Below are positions 49,289-58,502 of a stretch of DNA of 64,000 bases, piece after piece. The position numbers and the translations under genes were made by a program. The first letter of the stretch is position 1, and every line of letters starts with the position of its first letter. The notes beneath the pieces are model-generated. The model was not told where the DNA came from. It saw nothing but the letters and a program-made list of their open reading frames with translations, and made no database searches. Source of the DNA: Streptomyces sp. LUP47B (lineage in GTDB: Bacteria > Actinomycetota > Actinomycetes > Streptomycetales > Streptomycetaceae); NCBI RefSeq assembly GCF_001746295.1, contig NZ_MJAH01000019.1, positions 1-64,000 of the forward strand, read 5' to 3'.

Positions 49289-49693
49289 TCAGGGGGTGCA
49301 GACCTTCGTCAACTCGCCGGCCGCGTCGGTGATGGGGCTCAGGTCCGGTGTCTCGTCGCCGTTCTTGACGGCCGTACGGACGTTGGTCACGGCCTCGTTG
49401 AGGTTGTCGACCGCCTGGTTGACGTCGGTGTTGTCGGTCTTGTCGCCGATCTCGTCGAGGTTCTGGTCGATGGAGGTGAGGGCCTCGTCGATCTGGGTCG
49501 GGTCGTTCGACGCGTTCTCCACGGCCTGCTGGAGGTCGGTGACGCTGTCGGCGACCGCCTCGGCGGTCTGGACGCAGTCCAGTGCCTTGCTGACGGCGTC
49601 GCAGCCGGTGGTGAGGCCGACCGTGAGTCCTACGGCGGCCACCGCGGCGGCGATGGTGATATGGCGACTACGGCGGCGTCGGCTCGCGGCCAT
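49289..49693 (-). CDS. Small putative lipoprotein, helical
   Basis: 134 residues. Arg-rich N-terminus, hydrophobic core (ITIAAAVAAVGLTVGLTTGC) with lipobox-like TTGC. The mature part is acidic and helical with heptad-like repeats (DLQQAVENASNDPTQIDEAL; SIDQNLDEIGDKTDNTDVNQ), suggesting a coiled coil. No family is assigned. It sits between rph and rdgB in the same direction. Confidence 0.8.
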   Translation of the reverse strand: MAASRRRRSRHITIAAAVAAVGLTVGLTTGCDAVSKALDCVQTAEAVADSVTDLQQAVENASNDPTQIDEALTSIDQNLDEIGDKTDNTDVNQAVDNLNEAVTNVRTAVKNGDETPDLSPITDAAGELTKVCTP

Positions 49694-49839
49694 GGATCTG
49701 TTCCCTCCCTGTGGCAGGCCTCAGGAGGCCCCCGTTGACTGGCCGGGCGCCCGTTGTGTACAGCGGGCGCCCGTACTCCCGAAGACGCCGGGGCGGCCGG
49801 TCGGGTTGCGCGCGCCCGCCACCGTTCTTGGCGGTCCCT

Positions 49840-50577
49840 TTACCTTTCGAGGACCGTATCAAGCGCCTTGCTCTGCAGGACGGCGAGTTCCGAGCAGCCC
49901 GACACGGCGAGGTCGAGGAGGGAGTTGAGTTCGTCGCGGGCGAAGGGCTCGGCCTCGGCGGTGCCCTGGACCTCGACGAAGCGGCCGTCGCCGGTGCAGA
50001 CGATGTTCATGTCGGTGTCGGCGCGTACGTCCTCCTCGTAGCAGAGGTCGAGGAGGGGTACTCCGCCGACGATGCCGACGGAGACCGCGCTCACGGTTCC
50101 CGTGAGTGGCTGGCGGCCGGCCTTGATCAGCTTCTTGCCCTGGGCCCAGGCGACGGCGTCGGCCAGGGCGACGTAGGCGCCGGTGATGGCCGCGGTGCGG
50201 GTGCCGCCGTCGGCCTGGAGGACGTCGCAGTCGAGGACGATGGTGTTCTCGCCGAGTGCCTTGTAGTCGATGACCGCGCGCAGGGAGCGGCCGATGAGGC
50301 GGCTGATCTCGTGCGTACGGCCGCCGATCTTGCCGCGGACGGACTCGCGGTCGCCGCGGGTGTTGGTGGCGCGGGGCAGCATGGAGTACTCGGCGGTGAC
50401 CCAGCCTTCGCCGCTGCCCTTGCGCCAGCGGGGGACGCCTTCGCTGACGGTGGCGGTGCAGAAGACCTTCGTGTCGCCGAAGGAGACGAGGACGGAGCCC
50501 TCGGCGTGCTTGCTCCAGCCGCGTTCGATGGTGATCGGGCGGAGTTGTTCGGGGGTGCGGCCGTCGATTCGAGACAT
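49840..50577 (-). CDS. rph: Ribonuclease PH
   Basis: 245 residues. The phosphorolytic exonuclease pattern is clear: SVLVSFGDTKVFCTATV, GWVTAEYSMLPRATNTRGDR, GRTHEISRLIGRSLRAVIDY, and VLDCDVLQADGGTRTAAITG. It trims tRNA 3' ends with phosphate. ATG 50577. A strong terminator separates it from the upstream nagF gene. Confidence 0.97.
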   Translation of the reverse strand: MSRIDGRTPEQLRPITIERGWSKHAEGSVLVSFGDTKVFCTATVSEGVPRWRKGSGEGWVTAEYSMLPRATNTRGDRESVRGKIGGRTHEISRLIGRSLRAVIDYKALGENTIVLDCDVLQADGGTRTAAITGAYVALADAVAWAQGKKLIKAGRQPLTGTVSAVSVGIVGGVPLLDLCYEEDVRADTDMNIVCTGDGRFVEVQGTAEAEPFARDELNSLLDLAVSGCSELAVLQSKALDTVLER

Positions 50578-50609
50578 GGCGTTGAGCCTAGCGGGATACG
50601 GGGATGCGG

Positions 50610-50642
50610 AAGGGGCCCCTCCCGTGATGGGTGGGGCCCCTT
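50610..50642 (-). terminator. Terminator after nagF
   Basis: AAGGGGCCCC and GGGGCCCCTT form a perfect 10-bp stem with a 13-nt loop, in the gap between the end of nagF and the start of rph on the minus strand. Confidence 0.8.
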
Positions 50643-50663
50643 GGCCGGGACGATGTGCGGGCC

Positions 50664-50897
50664 TTACATCATGTCTTCGATTTCCGCGGCGATCGGGTCG
50701 GCGTCGGTGCCGATGACGACCTGGATGGCGGTGCCCATCTTGACGACGCCGTGGGCGCCTGCGGCCTTGAGGGCGGCGTCGTCGACCTTGCTCGCGTCGA
50801 CGACCTCGGTGCGGAGGCGGGTGATGCAGCCCTCGACCTCTTCGATGTTCTCGATGCCGCCGAGTCCGGCGACGATCTTCTCTGCCTTGGTGGCCAT
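50664..50897 (-). CDS. nagF: PTS glucose/N-acetylglucosamine-type EIIB component
   Basis: 77 residues from ATG 50897. MATKAEKIVAGLGGIENIEE followed by the phosphorylation site EGCITRLRTEV (Cys) is the EIIB domain. It carries phosphate from EIIA to the transported N-acetylglucosamine. Divergent from the EIIC gene (51136), with DasR-like sites in between, as known for the S. coelicolor nagF/nagE region. EIIA and Hpr/EI must come from elsewhere in the genome. Confidence 0.93.
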   Translation of the reverse strand: MATKAEKIVAGLGGIENIEEVEGCITRLRTEVVDASKVDDAALKAAGAHGVVKMGTAIQVVIGTDADPIAAEIEDMM

Positions 50898-50987
50898 GTC
50901 GGTCTCCTCACGCACGGTGGGCTCAGTTTCGCGAGCGATTGCGCCGTACGTACCGAAGATGACGTCACAGCAACCCAATCGTCCGTA

Positions 50988-51119
50988 GCTGGTCTACACC
51001 ACCTGGAGGGTGGTCGCCAACCCAGCGGGGCGTAGTCCTCCGGTTGCGGAATTGACGGGTTCCTTATAACGCCCTCATCGTGTACAACAGGTCTACACCA
51101 CTGAGTGGTGTAGACCACC
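50988..51119. promoter_or_regulatory. Three DasR-like (dre) operators between nagF and nagE
   Basis: dre consensus A(C/G)TGGTCTAGACCA(C/G)T. Site 1 GCTGGTCTACACCACC (50988-51003) matches 13 of 16, site 2 ACAGGTCTACACCACT (51087-51102) 14 of 16, site 3 AGTGGTGTAGACCACC (51104-51119) 14 of 16. Sites 2 and 3 fuse into a perfect 13-bp palindrome centred at 51103. DasR responds to glucosamine-6-phosphate. Confidence 0.85.
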
Positions 51120-51135
51120 ACCCGATGGAGGAGTT

Positions 51136-52443
<1,308 letters not shown>

Positions 52444-52462
52444 CAGCCGGCTGGAGTATGAC

Positions 52463-52500
52463 GAAGGCCCCCGGAGTCCTGAACCTCTCCTGGGGCCTTC
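52463..52500. terminator. Hairpin between convergent nagE and MBL gene
   Basis: GAAGGCCCC (52463-52471) pairs with GGGGCCTTC (52492-52500); a 20-nt loop contains AGTCCTGAACCTCTCCT. It lies between two convergent stops and can end both transcripts. Confidence 0.8.
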
Positions 52501-52515
52501 CTCATGCCGTAGGGG

Positions 52516-53268
52516 CTAGATGTCGTACGACAGTCTCGGCACCGCCAGGGAGACCGGACCGTCGAACGCCGCTTGGGCGTCGGCGAGGTTGACCTGCGGG
52601 TCGGTCCACGGGGGGATGTGGGTGAGGACCAGGCGGCGGGCTCCTGCGCGGGTCGCTGTCTCACCCGCCTCGCGGCCGTTGAGGTGCAGGTCGGGGATGT
52701 TCTCCTTGCCGTGCGTGAAGGCCGCCTCGCACAGGAACAGGTCGGTGTCGCGGGCGAGTTCGGTCAGGGCGGTGCTCAGACCCGTGTCGCCGGAGTACGT
52801 CAGGGACTTCCCGCCGTGCTCGACGCGGATGCCGTACGCCTCCACCGGGTGCGCCACTCGCTCCGTGTGGATCGTGAACGGGCCGATGTCGAAGGTGGAC
52901 GGCTTGACCGTGTGGAAGTCGAAGACCTCGCTCATGGAGGAGGCGGTGGGGGTGTCGGCGTAGGCCGTGGTGAGGCGGTGCTCGGTGCCCTCGGGGCCGT
53001 AGACCGGGATGGGGTCGCAGCGGCCGCCGTCGTGGCGGTAGTAGCGCGCGACGAAGTACGCGCACATGTCGATGCAGTGGTCGGCGTGCAGGTGGCTGAG
53101 GAAGATCGCGTCGAGGTCGTAGAGACCGCAGTGGCGCTGCAGCTCGCCAAGGGCACCGTTGCCCATGTCGAGAAGCAGCCGGAAGCCGTCGGCCTCGACG
53201 AGGTAGCTCGAGCAGGCCGATTCCGCGGACGGGAACGACCCCGAGCAGCCGACGACGGTGAGCTTCAT
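52516..53268 (-). CDS. MBL-fold metallo-hydrolase (RNase Z-like)
   Basis: 250 residues from ATG 53268 (GGAGG upstream). Metal motif FLSHLHADHCIDM (HxHxDH), second His in IHTERVAHPVEAYGIRV, metal Asp in LTYSGDTGL, last His in LVLTHIPPWTDPQ. It matches the cyclic-phosphodiesterase / RNase Z subgroup. It lies convergent to nagE; gene order is as in S. coelicolor. The substrate is not certain. Confidence 0.9.
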   Translation of the reverse strand: MKLTVVGCSGSFPSAESACSSYLVEADGFRLLLDMGNGALGELQRHCGLYDLDAIFLSHLHADHCIDMCAYFVARYYRHDGGRCDPIPVYGPEGTEHRLTTAYADTPTASSMSEVFDFHTVKPSTFDIGPFTIHTERVAHPVEAYGIRVEHGGKSLTYSGDTGLSTALTELARDTDLFLCEAAFTHGKENIPDLHLNGREAGETATRAGARRLVLTHIPPWTDPQVNLADAQAAFDGPVSLAVPRLSYDI

Positions 53269-53502
53269 AAAACAGAAACCTCCGCTGGCGGGAACTTTTC
53301 TGGGATGGAGACGGGGGTCGTGCGGTGCGTCGAGCGTAAGGCGCAAAACCTCCGGTCGCTCCTCCGCCAAGGGCTGTTGTGGGCGAACTCACCTGTGCTG
53401 TCACCGGTTCGGCTGGACCCGGGGCGCGGGGGGAGTGTGACCGCGCTTACGGCTTGCGCAGAGGGCGCGCAAGCCTGATCGCGCGCCGGTAACGTCGTCC
53501 TC

Positions 53503-53952
53503 ATGGACACGTCCTGGTGGCTCGCGCTCGCGGCGGTGATACTGCTCGCGCTGGTCGCCACGCTCGTGGACGGCTGGGGTCGCGGGCGTCGGCCGAAGGG
53601 GCGCGCGGACCGGGTCGGCCGTCCGTCCGGGCGAACCGTGGTCCGGCCGCGGCCCGCGGAGATCTGGTGGGCGAACGTGCCGTACGAGGACGGGCCCGGG
53701 GGCAAGGACCGGCCCTGTCTGGTGCTCGCGGTGCACGGGAGGCGGGCGACCGTCGCGAAGATCACCAGCAAGTACCACGACGAGCGGTCCGGGGTGATCC
53801 CGCTGCCGCCGGGTGCCGTCGGGGACGCGCAGGGGCGCGCGAGTTTCCTGGAGACCGACGAGCTGCGCGCGGTGCCGGTGGGGGACTTCCGGCGGAAGGT
53901 GGGGGTGGTGGACCCGGTCCTGTGGGACCAGGTCCGTCACCTGGCGACGTAG
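53503..53952 (+). CDS. Membrane-anchored PemK/MazF-like protein
   Basis: 149 residues. One N-terminal helix (WWLALAAVILLALVATLVDG), a basic linker, then a PemK/MazF domain from about residue 50: PAEIWWANVPYEDGPGGKDR, PCLVLAVHGRRATVAKITSK, and VIPLPPGAVGD. MazF toxins cut mRNA but are cytosolic and paired with an antitoxin; here no antitoxin precedes it and the domain is tethered to the membrane, so it may not be a classical toxin. It is convergent with cysM, with the stops a few bases apart. Confidence 0.85.
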   Translation: MDTSWWLALAAVILLALVATLVDGWGRGRRPKGRADRVGRPSGRTVVRPRPAEIWWANVPYEDGPGGKDRPCLVLAVHGRRATVAKITSKYHDERSGVIPLPPGAVGDAQGRASFLETDELRAVPVGDFRRKVGVVDPVLWDQVRHLAT

Positions 53953-53956
53953 AACG

Positions 53957-54907
53957 TCACGCCCAGAGCTGACCCTGCAGCGTCTCGATCGCTTCCTCGG
54001 TCGTGGCCGCCGTGTAGACGCCCGTCGAGAGGTACTTCCAGCCGCCGTCGGCCACGACGAAGACGATGTCGGCGGACTCGCCCGCCTTCAGCGCCTTGTT
54101 GCCGACGCCGATCGCCGCGTGCAGGGCGGCGCCCGTGGAGACGCCCGCGAAGATGCCCTCCTGCTGGAGGAGCTCACGGGTGCGGGTGACCGCGTCCGCC
54201 GAGCCGACGGAGAAGCGGGTCGTCAGCACCGACGCGTCGTACAGCTCGGGTACGAAGCCCTCGTCCAGGTTCCTGAGCCCGTACACCAGGTCGTCGTAGC
54301 GCGGTTCGGCGGCGACGATCTTCACGTCCGGCCGGTGCTCGCGCAGGTAGCGGCCGACGCCCATCAGGGTGCCGGTGGTGCCGAGGCCCGCGACGAAGTG
54401 GGTGACGGAGGGGAGGTCGGCGAGGATCTCCGGGCCGGTGGTCGCGTAGTGGGCGCCCGCGTTGTCGGGGTTGCCGTACTGATAGAGCATCACCCAGTCG
54501 GGGTGCTCGGCGGACAGTTCCTTGGCGACCCGTACGGCGGTGTTGGAGCCGCCCGCGGCGGGGGACGAGATGATCTCGGCGCCCCACATGGCGAGCAGGT
54601 CCCGGCGCTCCTGCGAGGTGTTCTCGGGCATCACGCACACGATCCGGTAGCCCTTGAGCTTGGCGGCCATGGCGAGGGAGATGCCGGTGTTGCCGGAGGT
54701 CGGCTCGAGGATGGTGCAGCCCGGCGTGAGACGGCCGTCCTTCTCCGCCTGCTCGATCATGTGCAGGGCGGGGCGGTCCTTGACCGAGCCGGTCGGGTTG
54801 CGGTCCTCGAGCTTCGCCCAGATGCGGACGTCGGCGGACGGCGAGAGCCGCGGCAGGCGCACCAGAGGGGTGTTGCCCACCGCGGCCAGCGGGGAGTCGT
54901 AACGCAT
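53957..54907 (-). CDS. cysM: CysO-dependent cysteine synthase CysM
   Basis: 316 residues. PLP lysine in NPTGSVKDRPALHMIEQAE, phosphate-binding loop PTSGNTGISLAMAAKLKGY, GGSNTAVRVAKEL, and GLGTTGTLMGVGRYL. It joins O-phosphoserine with thiocarboxylated CysO to form CysO-Cys in actinobacteria. ATG 54907. Its start is 6 bp downstream of the cysO stop, so the two are co-transcribed. Confidence 0.95.
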   Translation of the reverse strand: MRYDSPLAAVGNTPLVRLPRLSPSADVRIWAKLEDRNPTGSVKDRPALHMIEQAEKDGRLTPGCTILEPTSGNTGISLAMAAKLKGYRIVCVMPENTSQERRDLLAMWGAEIISSPAAGGSNTAVRVAKELSAEHPDWVMLYQYGNPDNAGAHYATTGPEILADLPSVTHFVAGLGTTGTLMGVGRYLREHRPDVKIVAAEPRYDDLVYGLRNLDEGFVPELYDASVLTTRFSVGSADAVTRTRELLQQEGIFAGVSTGAALHAAIGVGNKALKAGESADIVFVVADGGWKYLSTGVYTAATTEEAIETLQGQLWA

Positions 54908-54913
54908 CGACGA

Positions 54914-55192
54914 TCAGGCCATGCCGCCGGCCACGGCCGGCAGGATCGTGACGTTGTCGCCGTCGGTGAGCTTGGTGTTGATGCCGTCGAGGAAGCGGAC
55001 GTCCTCGTCGTTCAGGTAGACGTTGACGAAGCGGCGCAGCTCACCGCCGTCCACGATGCGGGCCTGGACGCCCGCGTGCCGGGTCTCGAGGTCGGCGAAG
55101 AGCTCGGCGAGGGTGTTCCCGTTGCCCTCCACCGCCTTCTGACCGTCGGTGTAGGTGCGAAGGATGGTCGGGATGCGGACCTCGATGGCCAT
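54914..55192 (-). CDS. cysO: Sulfur-carrier protein CysO (MoaD/ThiS fold)
   Basis: 92 residues. IPTILRTYTDGQKAVEGNGN at the N-terminus and LTDGDNVTILPAVAGGMA at the end. The MoaD/ThiS fold ends in a Gly-Gly that is thiocarboxylated to carry sulfide; here two further residues (Met-Ala) follow the Gly-Gly before the stop. Trimming by a protease would expose the active end. The JAMM protease gene mec is nearby upstream. RBS AGGAGCCCTGAGCC. Confidence 0.95.
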   Translation of the reverse strand: MAIEVRIPTILRTYTDGQKAVEGNGNTLAELFADLETRHAGVQARIVDGGELRRFVNVYLNDEDVRFLDGINTKLTDGDNVTILPAVAGGMA

Positions 55193-55308
55193 GGCTCAGG
55201 GCTCCTGTCGGATGGTGGCGGGTCGGTGGGCGCGCGGCAGCGCTGGTACAGCAGGTCTGGCGGGTGTGGAGCGCCGCGGCCCACAGCCGTACGGCGGCAG
55301 AGGCAGCG

Positions 55309-55404
55309 TCAACAGATGGCGCTGGCGAGCCTGCACAGGTCGACGTGCAGCCGCGCCACGAGCAGGCTGCCCGGCGTCTTCTCGCTCACGTCGTAAGAAA
55401 CCAT
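55309..55404 (-). CDS. Cys-rich leader peptide upstream of cysO
   Basis: 31 codons from ATG 55404 to TGA at 55309. The C-terminus RLHVDLCRLASAIC is the conserved pattern of Streptomyces putative leader peptides, with two Cys codons near the end. It lies 116 bp before cysO. Low cysteinyl-tRNA would stall ribosomes here and could alter the downstream mRNA fold, an attenuation-type control of cysO and cysM. Confidence 0.85.
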   Translation of the reverse strand: MVSYDVSEKTPGSLLVARLHVDLCRLASAIC

Positions 55405-55563
55405 GGGGTCATCGTATCGATTCCCGGTCCGGGTCCCGGAGTGTGATCCCACCATGTGGACGAAATGGGGCCATTGGCTGAGATACGGCAGCTCAGGCGG
55501 ACTGTCTGCGGATCCGTCGGGTCGATGCGACCACCAGGGGCGGCCTCGCGACCACCCCGCGGG

Positions 55564-55995
55564 TCACGACACCTGGTACGCCGTGACGATCTCCACGTCC
55601 TCCTCGGTGACCTCGCCGTCGACGATCCGGTAGGAGCGGAACTGGAAGTCGCCGAGGCCGTCGGTGTCCGCCGTCGAGACCAGGACGTAGTGGGCGCCGG
55701 GTTCGTTGGCGTAGGAGATGTCCGTGCGGGACGGGTAGGCCTCGGTCGCGGTGTGGGAGTGGTAGATGACCACCGGCTCCTCGTCGCGGTCGTCCATCTC
55801 GCGGTAGAGCTTGAGCAGGTCGCCGGAGTCGAACTCGTAGAACGTGGGCGACATGGCCGCGTTCAGCATCGGGATGAACCGCTCGGGCCGGTCCGATCCG
55901 GCCGGTCCCGCGACGACTCCGCACGCCTCGTCGGGGTGGTCCTTGCGCGCGTGCGCGACGATCTGGTCGACGAGGGCCTGGGTGATGGTCAGCAT
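55564..55995 (-). CDS. mec: JAMM/Mec-type metalloprotease (Mov34/MPN)
   Basis: 143 residues from ATG 55995. JAMM zinc motif IYHSHTATEAYPSRTD (HxH...SxxD) and EACGVVAG are present. In Mycobacterium, Mec hydrolyses CysO-cysteine to release cysteine. In other systems, JAMM proteases trim residues after Gly-Gly of sulfur carriers, as might be needed for the GGMA tail of CysO. It is the first gene of the mec - leader - cysO - cysM set, on the minus strand. Confidence 0.93.
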   Translation of the reverse strand: MLTITQALVDQIVAHARKDHPDEACGVVAGPAGSDRPERFIPMLNAAMSPTFYEFDSGDLLKLYREMDDRDEEPVVIYHSHTATEAYPSRTDISYANEPGAHYVLVSTADTDGLGDFQFRSYRIVDGEVTEEDVEIVTAYQVS

Positions 55996-56014
55996 GTCGG
56001 AAAGGATAAGCAGA

Positions 56015-56051
56015 GGGCCGCTCCGTACCGGGGATCGGTACGGAGCGGCCC
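56015..56051 (-). terminator. 15-bp perfect hairpin after the amino-acid permease
   Basis: GGGCCGCTCCGTACC pairs exactly with GGTACGGAGCGGCCC around a 7-nt loop, just downstream of the permease stop and upstream of mec. Confidence 0.85.
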
Positions 56052-56076
56052 ACATGCCGGACAGGTGCCGGACTTC

Positions 56077-56118
56077 CTGGCCCGCGGCCTTCTCGGACTA
56101 GCCCGCGGCCTTCTCGAA
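56077..56118 (-). repeat. 21-bp duplication of the permease gene 3' end
   Basis: Reading the minus strand, TTCGAGAAGGCCGCGGGCTAG (last six codons plus the stop; 56118-56098) is followed at once by a near copy (56097-56077) differing at two bases, one of which removes the stop. It is a small tandem duplication anchored on the stop codon. Confidence 0.9.
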
Positions 56119-57543
56119 CTCCGGCTTCCGCCGGTTGGTGATCTCCGGGTTCCGGGTCTTGAGTACGGCCCAGCCGATCCCCAGCGCGGCGGCCCATCCG
56201 GCCATCACGTACAGACAGACGCGGGAGTCGGCGTCGTAGGCGATCAGGCAGGTCACGAAGAGCAGGAACACGATGGCGATCCAGCTGCCGACCGAGCCGC
56301 CCGGCGCCGGGAAGGAGGAGGCGGGCAGCCGGCCGGCCACGACCTCGCGGCGGTAGCGCACATGGCTGACCAGGATCATCAGCCAGGTCCAGATGCCCGC
56401 CGCGGTCGCGACGGAGACGACGTAACCGAAGGCCTTCTCCGGCACGACGTAGTTCAGCACCACGCCGATGCCCATGAAGAGCACCGAGACCGTGATGGCC
56501 AGCGCCGGCGTGCGGGTGACGGAGAGCTTGTTGAAGGCCTTCGGTGCCTCGCCGCTGTCGGCCAGGGTGCGCAGCATGCGGCCCGTGGAGTACATGCCGG
56601 AGTTGCAGGAGGACAGCGCCGCGGTGAGGACGACGAAGTTCACGATGCCGGCGCCCGCCGGGATGCCGATGACGGCGAATGCCTTGACGAAGGGGCTGAC
56701 GCCGGCCGCGAACTCGGTCCACTTCACCACGCACAGGATGACGGTGAGGGCGCCGACGTAGAAGAGACCGATGCGCCAGGGCAGGGTGTTGATCGCCTTG
56801 GGGAGGGTCTTCTCGGGGTTCTCGGACTCACCGGCGGTCACGCCGACCAGTTCGACGGCGAGGTAGGCGAACATCACTCCCTGCAGGGTCATCAGGGAGG
56901 AGCCGACGCCCTTGGGGAAGAAGCCGTCGAAGGCCCAGAGGTTGGAGACCGCGGCGGTGTCGCCGGCCGCGCTGAAGCCGAAGGTGAGGACGCCGAGGCC
57001 GATCACGATCATGCCGATGAGGGCGGTGACCTTGATCATCGAGAACCAGAACTCGATCTCGCCGAACAGCTTCACCGAGATCAGGTTGGCCACGAACAGC
57101 ACGACCAGGAAGACCAGGGCCGTCGTCCACTGGGGGATGGCGGGGAACCAGTAGTTGACGTAGATCGCGGCGGCGGTGAGTTCGGCCATGCCGGTGACGA
57201 CCCACAGCAGCCAGTACGTCCAGCCGGTGAAGTAGCCGAAGAACGGGCCGAGGAATTCCCGGGAGTACTCCGCGAAGGAACCGGAGACCGGGCGGTAGAG
57301 GAGCAGCTCGCCGAGTGCCCGCATGATGAAGAAGATGATCACGCCGGCGACGGCGTACATCAGGATGAGGCTCGGACCGGCCTTGGCGATGTTCGCCCCG
57401 GCGTTGAGGAAGAGGCCGACGCCGATGGCGCCGCCGATCGCGATCATCTGGACCTGGCGGCTGCCGAGTCCGCGCTCGTACCCCTCTTCGGAGGTCTTCC
57501 CCGAGCCTGGGTCCGTGCCTGTGTCGACCTGAGCGGAGGTCAT
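56098..57543 (-). CDS. APC family amino-acid permease (GabP/CycA type)
   Basis: 481 residues, 12 helices. Segments RQVQMIAIGGAIGVGLFLNA, RPVSGSFAEYSREFLGPFFG, FGEIEFWFSMIKVTALIGMI, and ELVGVTAGESENPEKTLPKA are typical of the amino-acid transporter family of GABA and D-Ser/D-Ala/Gly permeases. Proton-coupled amino-acid import is likely; the exact substrate is not fixed by sequence. Two palindromes 150-210 bp upstream may be regulator sites. Start ATG 57543. Confidence 0.93.
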   Translation of the reverse strand: MTSAQVDTGTDPGSGKTSEEGYERGLGSRQVQMIAIGGAIGVGLFLNAGANIAKAGPSLILMYAVAGVIIFFIMRALGELLLYRPVSGSFAEYSREFLGPFFGYFTGWTYWLLWVVTGMAELTAAAIYVNYWFPAIPQWTTALVFLVVLFVANLISVKLFGEIEFWFSMIKVTALIGMIVIGLGVLTFGFSAAGDTAAVSNLWAFDGFFPKGVGSSLMTLQGVMFAYLAVELVGVTAGESENPEKTLPKAINTLPWRIGLFYVGALTVILCVVKWTEFAAGVSPFVKAFAVIGIPAGAGIVNFVVLTAALSSCNSGMYSTGRMLRTLADSGEAPKAFNKLSVTRTPALAITVSVLFMGIGVVLNYVVPEKAFGYVVSVATAAGIWTWLMILVSHVRYRREVVAGRLPASSFPAPGGSVGSWIAIVFLLFVTCLIAYDADSRVCLYVMAGWAAALGIGWAVLKTRNPEITNRRKPEFEKAAG

Positions 57544-57691
57544 GTCTGTGGTGCGCCTTTCTCCATACCGACCCGGGCCTTCGTCGGCCGCGGACCGGAT
57601 CTCGATCCCCCCGGATTGATGGAGTGGTGCCTGGCCGGCGGTTGCCGGCTCGGTGGCGCACCCGGCGGAACATACGGGTGGTGTTCGCCGG

Positions 57692-57752
57692 GCGGTCGTG
57701 AAGATTTATCACGACCGCAAGGTTGATCACCTGCGCGACATATGGCGCAGGT
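57692..57752. promoter_or_regulatory. Two palindromes upstream of the permease gene
   Basis: GCGGTCGTGA-N7-TCACGACCGC (57692-57718) is a perfect 10-bp inverted repeat. ACCTGCGC-N8-GCGCAGGT (57729-57752) is a perfect 8-bp one. The spacing places them on the start side of the permease (57543), in a 342-bp gap with no gene; likely operators or a promoter-proximal hairpin. Confidence 0.6.
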
Positions 57753-57885
57753 CACAGGAAGAAGCGGACAAACCGCGCCCGGAATGAGCGAAAGCCGTCA
57801 GCGCGGTGACGTGATCGTTATTCGGATTTGAGCGTCCTCTGAGCGAACACATCACCCTCAAGAACGGGCACGAAACCGTCACATC

Positions 57886-58488
57886 TCACGGCATAAGGGT
57901 GGTCACGAGGGTCTCCTGGAGACCGCCCAGCCACAGATATGCCATCACCATCGGCTTACGGGGGTCCTCGTCCGGGAGCCGGTAGAGGAGGTCGGTGTCC
58001 TCCTCGTCGGTGATGTCGAGACGGGAGCCGATCGCGAGCCGCAGGTCGTTGAGGGCGCCGAGCCACTGCTGGGACTCACCGGTCGACAGCTTGAGGACCG
58101 CCCCGCCCTCGCCCGCGGAGTTCAGCGCGTCCAGGGAGCGCACCACCGCGAGGGCGTTCTCGCGCTTGCCGGTCCGCAGGTCGTTCTCGGTGTAGCGGCG
58201 GAACTCCGAGGAGTACGCCCGCTGCTCCTCGGCCTCCTCGGCCTGGGGCGTGCCCTCGGGGTCGCTGTAGGCGTCCGGGAACAGCCGCTTGAGTACCGGG
58301 TCGGACGGCGGCTCGCTCGGGCCGTCCGCGAAGAGCTCGGCGAGGGGGTCGTCGGGGGCGTCCTCGGCGGGGCCCGGGCCGATGAGTTCCAGGAGCTGGA
58401 CGGCCAGCGACCGGATGATGGAGATCTCGACGTCGTCGAGCGCGACGGCCGCGCCGCCGCCGGGGAGCGGTTCGAAGGTTCCTGGCAT
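57886..58488 (-). CDS. DUF2017 family protein
   Basis: 200 residues. Starts MPGTFEPLPGGGAAVALDDV and has EISIIRSLAVQLLELIGP, then an acidic linker (PAEDAPDDPLAEL) and RKPMVMAYLWLGGLQETLV at the end. This is the DUF2017 family that sits next to clpS in actinobacteria. It probably acts with the Clp adaptor; no biochemical activity is established. ATG 58488. Confidence 0.93.
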   Translation of the reverse strand: MPGTFEPLPGGGAAVALDDVEISIIRSLAVQLLELIGPGPAEDAPDDPLAELFADGPSEPPSDPVLKRLFPDAYSDPEGTPQAEEAEEQRAYSSEFRRYTENDLRTGKRENALAVVRSLDALNSAGEGGAVLKLSTGESQQWLGALNDLRLAIGSRLDITDEEDTDLLYRLPDEDPRKPMVMAYLWLGGLQETLVTTLMP

Positions 58489-58502
58489 CAGGGGCTATCG
58501 CT

